Assembly (NCBI GenBank): GCA_029010655.1
Contig: JAQXKW010000081.1
Span: forward strand, 1 to 6,096
DNA length: 6,096 nucleotides
Reading direction: 5' to 3'
Origin: Clostridia bacterium
GTDB taxonomy: Bacteria > Bacillota > Clostridia > Oscillospirales > CAG-272
Positions 1 to 4,458 of the stretch are shown piece by piece. A model generated the notes under the pieces. The model was not told where the DNA came from. It searched no databases and saw only the letters and a list, made by a program, of their open reading frames with translations. The position numbers and the translations under genes were made by a program. Position 1 is the stretch's first letter, and every line of letters begins with the position of its first letter.

Positions 1-112
1 CGCAACAGCGCAAATGCGGGCGGTTTTCCGTAGGGCGGGGGCTTGTCTCCCGCCGTTGTTCTGCTTTTCGCCGTTTATAAATTGGTAATCGTTAGTAAGA
101 CACAACTCATCC

Positions 113-127
113 ACCGGCAGAGCCGGT
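113..127. repeat. Small hairpin, 6-bp stem
   Basis: ACCGGC at 113-118 pairs with GCCGGT at 122-127 across a 3-nt AGA loop. It lies inside the long inverted repeat and just before the next hairpin at 131-152, so the two would stack as adjacent stems in RNA or single-stranded DNA. There is no T-tract, so it is not a terminator. Confidence 0.5.
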
Positions 128-130
128 CCC

Positions 131-152
131 CCTTCCCTTTACTAAGGGAAGG
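131..152. repeat. Hairpin, 9-bp perfect stem with 4-nt loop
   Basis: CCTTCCCTT at 131-139 pairs with AAGGGAAGG at 144-152 around the loop TACT. A closely similar stem sits at 228-252 (CCTCCCTT with AAGGGAGG), so this looks like two diverged copies of one repeat type. No T-run follows, which argues against an intrinsic terminator. Confidence 0.65.
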
Positions 153-227
153 CAATCGGCGGGAGCAAGCCCCCGCCCTACGGGTTTGCTGTCACTTACC
201 GTCAGTGCAAATGCGGACGATATAGCT

Positions 228-252
228 TGCCTCCCTTGTGTAAAGGGAGGCA
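228..252. repeat. Hairpin, 10-bp perfect stem with 5-nt loop
   Basis: TGCCTCCCTT at 228-237 pairs with AAGGGAGGCA at 243-252 around the loop GTGTA. It is a diverged relative of the stem at 131-152. The direct repeat GGTTTGCTGTC also occurs on both sides (183-193 and 255-265), supporting duplication of a shared unit about 72 bp apart. Confidence 0.65.
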
Positions 253-294
253 GAGGTTTGCTGTCGCCGCCCCGTCTATGCACCGCGCCCACGG

Positions 295-335
295 TGTCAT
301 TGCGAGACGGGCATTACGCCGTCCTCGCAATGACA
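295..335. repeat. Long hairpin with TGTCATTGCGAG arms
   Basis: TGTCATTGCGAG at 295-306 is perfectly complementary to CTCGCAATGACA at 324-335. ACGG (307-310) then pairs with CCGT (319-322), leaving C323 as a bulge and an 8-nt loop at 311-318. This gives a 16-bp stem with one bulged base. Arms beginning GTCATTGCGAG are, from general knowledge, a recurrent REP-like intergenic repeat seen across several bacterial phyla. The right arm shares three bases with the next hairpin (333-356), so the two full stems cannot form at the same time. Confidence 0.7.
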
Positions 336-356
336 GGGGACGCAAGCGTCCCCTGT
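333..356. repeat. Perfect 11-bp hairpin with 2-nt formal loop
   Basis: ACAGGGGACGC at 333-343 pairs with GCGTCCCCTGT at 346-356, leaving AA between them; in practice the terminal pairs would open to make a larger loop. It is one of the most stable structures in the intergenic region, but GTTCGG follows rather than a T-tract, so it does not look like an intrinsic terminator. It overlaps the 295-335 hairpin by three bases. Confidence 0.65.
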
Positions 357-359
357 GTT

Positions 360-376
360 CGGCGGCAAAGCCGCCG
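360..376. repeat. Small GC-rich hairpin
   Basis: CGGCGGC at 360-366 pairs with GCCGCCG at 370-376 around an AAA loop, a 7-bp stem. It lies between the 333-356 stem and the GCTAGCT tandem repeat, continuing the chain of palindromes with almost no spacer. Confidence 0.55.
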
Positions 377-379
377 CCA

Positions 380-400
380 GCTAGCTGCTAGCTGCTAGCT
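380..400. repeat. Three perfect tandem copies of a 7-bp unit (GCTAGCT)
   Basis: GCTAGCT is repeated exactly three times at 380-386, 387-393 and 394-400, followed by a partial fourth copy beginning GC at 401. The unit contains the palindrome GCTAGC, so 378-385 can also pair with 394-401 to make a hairpin. Such short tandem arrays can gain or lose copies by replication slippage. The array ends 27 bp before the -35 box of the XRE gene promoter, so copy-number change would alter spacing to anything bound further upstream. Confidence 0.8.
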
Positions 401-427
401 GCCAGCCGCTTTTGATAGGTACATTTC

Positions 428-456
428 TTGACAAATACTGCGGTCTGTGATAAAAT
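428..456 (+). promoter_or_regulatory. Sigma-A type promoter for the XRE gene
   Basis: A perfect -35 box TTGACA (428-433) is followed after 17 bp by the -10 box TAAAAT (451-456). TG at 448-449 sits one base before the -10 box, making an extended -10. Transcription would start near 462-464, giving a leader of about 20 nt that carries the ribosome binding site AAGGAGG at 468-474, nine bases before the ATG at 484. Confidence 0.85.
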
Positions 457-467
457 AGGAACACAGA
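444..467. promoter_or_regulatory. Possible operator: inverted repeat across the -10 box
   Basis: TCTGTG (444-449) and CACAGA (462-467) form an inverted repeat with a 12-bp spacer, centred on the -10 box (451-456). XRE-type proteins bind as dimers to short palindromes and often repress their own promoters, so this is a plausible autoregulatory site for the gene just downstream. The arms are only six bases and could occur by chance. A matching pair was not recognised at the second promoter (1116-1144). Confidence 0.3.
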
Positions 468-483
468 AAGGAGGAGACGCCGA

Positions 484-1074
484 ATGGAGGATCTTAAAAG
501 AATTGTCGCAAATAATCTGACTGAGCTTCGCCGCAGTGCAAAGCTTACTCAGCTTGAGCTTGCGGAAAGGCTCAATTATTCCGACAAAGCCGTGTCAAAA
601 TGGGAATCCGGTGCGTCCCTGCCGGACGTTACCGTGCTATATGAAATATCAAAGCTGTACGGCGTTTCGGTTGACTATCTCCTTTCCGAGGAGCATAAAA
701 TCCCGGTTCGGGAAGTGGTAAAGGAAACCATGGTTTCAAGGAGACATTTTATTATAACTCTTATGTCCGTGGTGCTTGTGTGGCTGGTTGCAACTGCTGC
801 CTTTGTAATTCTTACCATATGCGATGCAGAGGGTATGCTGTGGCTTTCCTTCGTGTGGGCGGTGCCTGTCAGCGCCACCGTGGTGCTGGTGCTTAATTCC
901 GTCTGGAGAAAGCGGCGGCAGAATTACATTTTTTCCTCCGTTCTCCTCTGGACACTTCTTGCGTCGGTATATCTTACGCTGCTTGAAGAAAATCTGTGGC
1001 TTATATTTCTTATAGGTATTCCCGTGCAGATAATAATCGGTTTGGGTGCGGGAATGCGGAAAAGAAGCGAATAA
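484..1074 (+). CDS. XRE-family helix-turn-helix regulator with four C-terminal membrane helices
   Basis: The first 70 residues of this 196-residue protein form a Cro/C1-type (XRE) DNA-binding domain. The helix-turn-helix covers about residues 21-43 (LTQLELAERL, then DKAVSKWESG) and is followed by the typical LPDVTVL and YGVSVDYLL segments. After a short linker, residues 89-112, 118-140, 149-167 and 171-190 are hydrophobic and should form four membrane helices separated by basic loops, for example WRKRRQ at 141-146. This soluble-HTH plus membrane-tail layout is common in Clostridia, and the signal sensed is generally unknown. The start is firm, with AAGGAGG nine bases upstream. The gene has its own promoter and an intrinsic terminator, so it is monocistronic. 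It lies just ahead of a lipid gene cluster, which makes a role in sensing membrane state possible but unproven. Confidence 0.9.
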   Translation: MEDLKRIVANNLTELRRSAKLTQLELAERLNYSDKAVSKWESGASLPDVTVLYEISKLYGVSVDYLLSEEHKIPVREVVKETMVSRRHFIITLMSVVLVWLVATAAFVILTICDAEGMLWLSFVWAVPVSATVVLVLNSVWRKRRQNYIFSSVLLWTLLASVYLTLLEENLWLIFLIGIPVQIIIGLGAGMRKRSE

Positions 1075-1105
1075 AAAAGAACGCCCGCGCAGGGCGTTCT
1101 TTTTT
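1074..1105 (+). terminator. Strong intrinsic terminator after the XRE gene
   Basis: GAACGCCC at 1079-1086 pairs with GGGCGTTC at 1092-1099 around the loop GCGCA. The stem can extend through the upstream A-run (1074-1078) and downstream T-run (1100-1105). The run of six T after a GC-rich stem is classic for Rho-independent termination. It begins at the last base of the XRE stop codon and separates that gene from the downstream operon. Because of the A-run it is roughly symmetric, but no converging gene is present on the other strand. Confidence 0.93.
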
Positions 1106-1115
1106 GCGAAAACTG

Positions 1116-1144
1116 TTGATATATATGTAACCGTATGATATAAT
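1116..1144 (+). promoter_or_regulatory. Sigma-A type promoter for the lipid operon
   Basis: TTGATA (1116-1121) and a perfect TATAAT (1139-1144) are separated by exactly 17 bp, with TG at 1136-1137 giving an extended -10. It sits directly after the terminator and 29 bp before the PAP2 start codon. Transcription would begin around 1150-1152, leaving a leader of only about 23 nt, which is too short for a riboswitch. This is the only promoter recognised for the six genes that follow. Confidence 0.87.
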
Positions 1145-1173
1145 ATAGTGAATATCAGTGTGCGGGGGCGACT

Positions 1174-1854
1174 ATGAAGAAGCTGATTTCAAAGTTTTTT
1201 CCCGAATATGCGTGGATTCCCACATTGATTTGCGTAGCGCTTAATATGATAGCCTTTTACGGAACACGGCTGTTTAATTCGGGGCTTTACCATTATTCCA
1301 TGGGAACTTCTGCGGACGCGGCAATTCCCTTTGTTCCCGGGTTTATAGTTATATATGTGCTGTCGTATATCCAGTGGGGCTTGGGATTTTTCATTATCGG
1401 CAGAGAGAGCAGAGAATTTTGTTACCGCTTTTTGTCGGCGGAAATCATATCAAAGCTTATCTGCCTTGTGATTTTTATGGCTATCCCTACGGTGATGGTT
1501 CGCCCGGAGGTCTCCGGAACAGACATTTTCTCAAGGCTTACGGCTTTTATCTATGCAGCAGATACGCCTGATAATCTGTTCCCGTCCGTCCATTGCTTGG
1601 AGAGCGCGTTTTTTGCCGCAGCTGCCGTGGCATCAAAGAAAACACCTGCTGTATTCAAGTGGATTAACGCTTTGTTTTCCGTGTCTGTGTTCGCCTCGGT
1701 GCTTTTCGTAAAACAGCACGTTATTATGGATGTAATCGGCGGAGTTGCCCTTGCCTTTATCGGACTTTTGCTTGCAAAACTGTTTCGCGCAGAGCGGATG
1801 TTCAACGTTTTCCGTCGCAGGAATAAATCGAATGATCCCCGAGAGGACAAATAA
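1174..1854 (+). CDS. PAP2-superfamily membrane phosphatase or phospho-head-group transferase
   Basis: This 226-residue protein has about five or six hydrophobic helices (near residues 13-34, 52-75, 90-109, 138-153, 162-180 and 184-204). It carries PAP2-superfamily catalytic motifs: RP at 110-111, PSVH at 137-140 with His140, and H182-x3-D186 in KQHVIMDVIGG. Known members remove phosphate from phosphatidate, phosphatidylglycerophosphate or undecaprenyl diphosphate, or move a phospho-head group between lipids. The motifs differ from the classical K-x6-RP, PSGH and SR-x5-H-x3-D forms: position 103 is Ala rather than Lys, and Lys-Gln precede His182. This is closer to the PAP2_3 (inositol-phosphorylceramide synthase-like) branch. 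The ribosome binding site is weak (GGGGG at 1164-1168). It is the first gene of the operon, and its stop codon abuts the next start. The substrate cannot be assigned; diacylglycerol or phosphatidylglycerol metabolism fits the context. Confidence 0.85.
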   Translation: MKKLISKFFPEYAWIPTLICVALNMIAFYGTRLFNSGLYHYSMGTSADAAIPFVPGFIVIYVLSYIQWGLGFFIIGRESREFCYRFLSAEIISKLICLVIFMAIPTVMVRPEVSGTDIFSRLTAFIYAADTPDNLFPSVHCLESAFFAAAAVASKKTPAVFKWINALFSVSVFASVLFVKQHVIMDVIGGVALAFIGLLLAKLFRAERMFNVFRRRNKSNDPREDK

Positions 1855-1857
1855 TTG
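1841..1857 (+). promoter_or_regulatory. Ribosome binding site that selects a TTG start
   Basis: GAGAGGA at 1841-1847 lies inside the end of the PAP2 gene, seven bases before TTG at 1855-1857. The TTG follows the PAP2 stop codon (1852-1854) with no gap, so translation is probably coupled. No ATG precedes the first membrane helix of the next protein; the first in-frame ATG is codon 61, which would remove that helix. Confidence 0.7.
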
Positions 1858-2907
1858 AAAAATCAAAACACATTGAATAAAAGGAATAAGCTTCTGTGGT
1901 CTCTGCTGTTCCTGCTCATTGCGGCAGGCACGGTGTATGCAGTAGTATCGCAGTCGAAAACTTTCTCATTCCATAAATTCAGAGAATTTATACTGACGGC
2001 GTCCCCGTGGTATCTTGCGGCGGCTGCTTTGTGTATGCTGGGATTTATAGCGTTTGAGGGGCTCGCCATTATGGTGATGTGCCGTGAATTCAAATTTAAG
2101 TGTTCTCTCAAAAACGGATTTATATATTCCGCATCGGATATTTATTTTTCGGCAATAACCCCGTCCGCAACGGGAGGTCAGCCTGCCTGCGGATATTTTA
2201 TGGTCAAGGACGGAATCCCCGCCGTGTTCACTACGGTGGCGCTTATAGCGAATCTTGCCGCCTATGCCCTGTCAACCCTGAGCCTCGGCGTGCTGAGCCT
2301 TGTTGCACGTCCCGGTCTTTTGATGAAATTCAGCCTGTTTTCCAGAGTGCTCATATATCTGGGCTACGGCGCACAGCTTTTCCTTATAGCCTTTTTCACC
2401 CTGATGCTGAAGCGGAAGGATATAGTGTACGCTATATGCGGAAAGGTTATAAGACTTATGGGAAAGCTCCGCCTTACCCGCCGTGCCGACGTGCTTTCGC
2501 AAAAGCTCAAAAAGACGGCAGAGGATTTCGGCATGTATTCGGAAATGATGCAGGGAAAGCTGTCAATGCTTTTCAAGGTAGTGGTTCTGAACATTCTGCA
2601 AAAGGCTTCGCAGATTGCAGTAACAATGTTTGCATACCTTGCCACCGGCGGAAAGCTTTCTCACGCCTTTGACATATTCTGCCTTCAGAGCTATACCACT
2701 ATCGGAGTCAACTGTATACCCATTCCCGGCGCAATGGGTATCACCGATTATCTGATGCTGGATTGCTTCGGCAGTGTTATGAGCCCGTCGGAGGCGACAA
2801 ATCTTGAGCTTTTGAGCCGTTCTCTGTCATTTTATTCCTGCGTAATCATATGCGGAGCGGCGGTAGTGCTGAAATTAATTGAGCAAAGAAAAAGGAGATC
2901 CAAATGA
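1855..2907 (+). CDS. LPG_synthase_TM / flippase-like (UPF0104) integral membrane protein
   Basis: This is a 350-residue multi-helix membrane protein with short basic ends. Helices are apparent near residues 13-32, 53-75, 121-150, 163-185 and 235-262, with more to residue 340. Two family signatures are clear: the conserved loop ITPSATGGQP at 101-110, and PIPGAMGITDY at 289-299 near the C terminus. These define the LPG_synthase_TM/UPF0104 family, whose members include the flippase half of MprF and AglD-like proteins. A charged, lysine- and arginine-rich stretch around 186-220 should face the cytoplasm. There is no aminoacyl-transferase domain, so it is not a full MprF. A likely role is moving or modifying a lipid across the membrane, the lipid being unknown. 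It starts with TTG and its stop overlaps the pssA start by 4 bp (ATGA), which indicates translational coupling with phospholipid synthesis genes. Confidence 0.85.
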   Translation: MKNQNTLNKRNKLLWSLLFLLIAAGTVYAVVSQSKTFSFHKFREFILTASPWYLAAAALCMLGFIAFEGLAIMVMCREFKFKCSLKNGFIYSASDIYFSAITPSATGGQPACGYFMVKDGIPAVFTTVALIANLAAYALSTLSLGVLSLVARPGLLMKFSLFSRVLIYLGYGAQLFLIAFFTLMLKRKDIVYAICGKVIRLMGKLRLTRRADVLSQKLKKTAEDFGMYSEMMQGKLSMLFKVVVLNILQKASQIAVTMFAYLATGGKLSHAFDIFCLQSYTTIGVNCIPIPGAMGITDYLMLDCFGSVMSPSEATNLELLSRSLSFYSCVIICGAAVVLKLIEQRKRRSK

Positions 2908-3602
2908 TAGGCGTATACGATTATACCGTCATTCTTACATATTTGTCTCTGCTTTCCGCAGGAAGCGGCATTGTAATTGCTCTTTCGGGAGACGGACACC
3001 CTTATTACGGAATGTTTTTCCTGCTTTTCTGCGGACTTTGCGACGCATTCGACGGCAGAGTTGCCAGAAGAAAGGCGGGCAGAACGGCTATGGAAATAAA
3101 TTACGGCATACAGATAGATTCTTTGGCGGATGTGGTTGCATTCGGCGTTCTTCCCGCATGCATCGGAGTTGCCATGATGTGGCGTTCGCCCGTGTTCAAT
3201 CATCTATTCGGACTTATGCCCAAGGGCTTCGGTATTGCGTTGAGAGTTGTGTTTTTCGCCGTTTTAATTCTTTATATTCTTGCGGCGGTTATAAGGCTTG
3301 CATATTTCAACGTAACCGAGGAGGAGCGGCAGAAAACCGAGGGCGGCACAAGACTGTATTATACGGGTCTGCCCGTAACCTCAGCCTCAATAATTTTCCC
3401 TCTTGTTCTGCTTATCCAGTTTCTGACACCTCACTTTGACGTTACTTTTGTGTACCCCATACTGTCCTTGCTTATGGGCTTTGCGTTCCTGTCAAAAATC
3501 CGGATAAAGAAGCCGAAATTCAAGGGAATAATGATAATGGTGGGCATCGGGGTAATCGAGTTTATTCTGATGATTTTATTCAGCCATGTGTTCCGCAAAT
3601 AA
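2904..3602 (+). CDS. pssA: CDP-diacylglycerol--serine O-phosphatidyltransferase (CDP-alcohol phosphatidyltransferase family)
   Basis: The enzyme transfers the phosphatidyl group of CDP-diacylglycerol to L-serine, giving phosphatidylserine and CMP, at the cytoplasmic face of the membrane. The 232-residue protein has the CDP-alcohol phosphatidyltransferase signature at 47-76: D47-x2-D50-G51-x2-A54-R55, then G68-x3-D72-x3-D76, which binds metal and CDP. The spacing from AR to G68 is 12 residues instead of the usual eight. Other serine-type features are IRLAYFN at 130-136 and TGLPVT at 154-159. About six membrane helices are predicted. AGGAG at 2893-2897 lies six bases before the ATG, and the start overlaps the previous stop by 4 bp. 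The decarboxylase encoded next, five bases downstream, uses its product and supports serine rather than glycerol phosphate or inositol as the acceptor. Confidence 0.92.
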   Translation: MIGVYDYTVILTYLSLLSAGSGIVIALSGDGHPYYGMFFLLFCGLCDAFDGRVARRKAGRTAMEINYGIQIDSLADVVAFGVLPACIGVAMMWRSPVFNHLFGLMPKGFGIALRVVFFAVLILYILAAVIRLAYFNVTEEERQKTEGGTRLYYTGLPVTSASIIFPLVLLIQFLTPHFDVTFVYPILSLLMGFAFLSKIRIKKPKFKGIMIMVGIGVIEFILMILFSHVFRK

Positions 3603-3607
3603 GAAAG

Positions 3608-4444
3608 ATGACAAAAGAGACATTAACGAAAAATAAAAACAGCAGTGCGAGCGCAGGAGTTTTTCTGCGCTTTCTTTACCGTACAGTCCCCGGACGAGTC
3701 CTTTTGAGGGTGCTGTGCTCCCGCTGGGTGTCAAAGGCGGCAGGGGCATTTCTCGATTCCCGACTTTCAAAGCCGCTTATAAAGCCCTTTGTGAAAAAAA
3801 GCGGCATTGACCTTGACGATTATGAATCGGACGGCTTTGAGAGCTTTAACGATTGCTTTACGAGAAAAATAAAGGCGGGAAAAAGACCTTTTTCCGAAAA
3901 TGATAAGGATTTGTGCGCCCCCTGCGACGGACTTCTTTGTGCGTATAAAATAGAGAACGGCACGGTGCTTCCCGTAAAGCAGAGCGCATATACCGTAAGC
4001 TCTCTTTTGGGAAACGACAGCATAGCGGAGAGCTTTTCCGGCGGGACATGCCTGTGCTTCAGGCTTTGCGTGGATAATTACCACAGATATGCGTTTTTCG
4101 ACCGGGGAACGGTGCAAAAGCGCAGATTTATTCCGGGGCGCCTACATACGGTAAGACCCATCGCCCTTGAGAAATACCCCGTATTTACGGAAAACTGCCG
4201 CGAATACACGGTCTTGGAAACGGAGAACTTCGGCAGGGCGGTGTATGTTGAGGTAGGCGCCATGCTGGTGGGAAAAATCAAAAACCGTGACGTAAAGGAG
4301 TTTTCCAGAGGCGAGGAAAAGGGAATGTTTCTGTACGGAGGAAGCACGGTTATACTGCTTCTTGAAAAAGGAGCGGCAAGGGTTCGGGAAGAATACTTTT
4401 CCGGAGAAGAAATACCCGTGAAAATGGGTGAAACGCTGAATTAA
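3608..4444 (+). CDS. psd: Phosphatidylserine decarboxylase proenzyme
   Basis: Psd removes CO2 from phosphatidylserine to make phosphatidylethanolamine, using a pyruvoyl group made by self-cleavage. In this 278-residue proenzyme the expected cleavage is between G245 and S246 in YGGSTV, giving a beta chain of about 245 residues and an alpha chain of 33. Other conserved parts are APCDG with D107, YHR at 158-160, the PG-x-L-x-x-V loop at 176-182, and VGAMLVGKI at 216-224. No membrane helix is evident, so membrane attachment is probably peripheral. The YHR motif is followed by Y-A where the E. coli enzyme has V-H, so the second histidine is absent; H180 in LHTV may compensate, as I recall from other clostridial homologues. 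The start follows pssA by five bases with only a weak AAGAAAG site, so translation is probably coupled. Confidence 0.93.
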   Translation: MTKETLTKNKNSSASAGVFLRFLYRTVPGRVLLRVLCSRWVSKAAGAFLDSRLSKPLIKPFVKKSGIDLDDYESDGFESFNDCFTRKIKAGKRPFSENDKDLCAPCDGLLCAYKIENGTVLPVKQSAYTVSSLLGNDSIAESFSGGTCLCFRLCVDNYHRYAFFDRGTVQKRRFIPGRLHTVRPIALEKYPVFTENCREYTVLETENFGRAVYVEVGAMLVGKIKNRDVKEFSRGEEKGMFLYGGSTVILLLEKGAARVREEYFSGEEIPVKMGETLN

Positions 4445-4458
4445 CAGGTAGGTTTGCT

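Larger units (their letters stand above)
29..182. repeat. Long inverted repeat flanking a 101-bp core, possible MITE-like unit
   Basis: The arm at 29-55 is the reverse complement of 157-182 except for a one-base length difference (27 versus 26 bases). Both arms have a run of G or C next to a GGGCGGG/CCCGCCC core. The 101 bases between them (56-156) contain two further hairpins but no open frame that looks coding. The structure resembles a small non-autonomous element with terminal inverted repeats, or a large folded intergenic RNA. No flanking target-site duplication was recognised, so transposon origin is inference only. Confidence 0.55.
1..427. repeat. Non-coding repeat mosaic upstream of the XRE gene
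   Basis: This stretch of more than 400 bases has no convincing gene. Short open frames exist on both strands, but they lack ribosome binding sites, overlap each other and have low-complexity, arginine- and proline-rich translations. It is instead packed with inverted repeats: a split long inverted repeat (29-55 with 157-182), hairpins at 113-127, 131-152, 228-252, 295-335, 333-356 and 360-376, and a 7-bp tandem repeat at 380-400. Short direct repeats are also present: a 10-mer at 10-19 and 207-216, and an 11-mer at 183-193 and 255-265. The pattern suggests several small dispersed elements inserted next to or into one another. Similar hairpin-rich intergenic repeats occur in many gut Clostridia (general knowledge). 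Copy number elsewhere in this genome cannot be seen here. Confidence 0.75.

Noticed and set aside
333..356. Intrinsic terminator for a gene to the left
   Set aside because: The stem is strong but no T-tract follows on the plus strand, and no coding frame ends before it in this window.
43..398. Short open frames on both strands in the repeat region (43-225, 107-292, 186-398)
   Set aside because: They run through hairpins and repeats, lack ribosome binding sites and have translations with no domain-like composition. They are chance frames in GC-rich palindromes.
380..400. CRISPR-like array
   Set aside because: The unit is 7 bp in direct tandem with no spacers, so it is a simple tandem repeat.
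1106..1173. Riboswitch or leader RNA ahead of the lipid operon
   Set aside because: The predicted transcript start leaves only about 23 nt before the ATG, too short for a structured leader, and no attenuator hairpin is present.
2100..2672. 190-residue plus-strand frame inside the flippase-like gene
   Set aside because: It is an out-of-frame reading of a gene with clear family signatures, and its product is rich in Arg, Pro and Cys as expected of a shadow frame.
1855..2907. MprF (lysyl-phosphatidylglycerol synthase)
   Set aside because: Only the membrane domain is present. The C-terminal aminoacyl-transferase domain of MprF is missing, and pssA begins at the stop codon.
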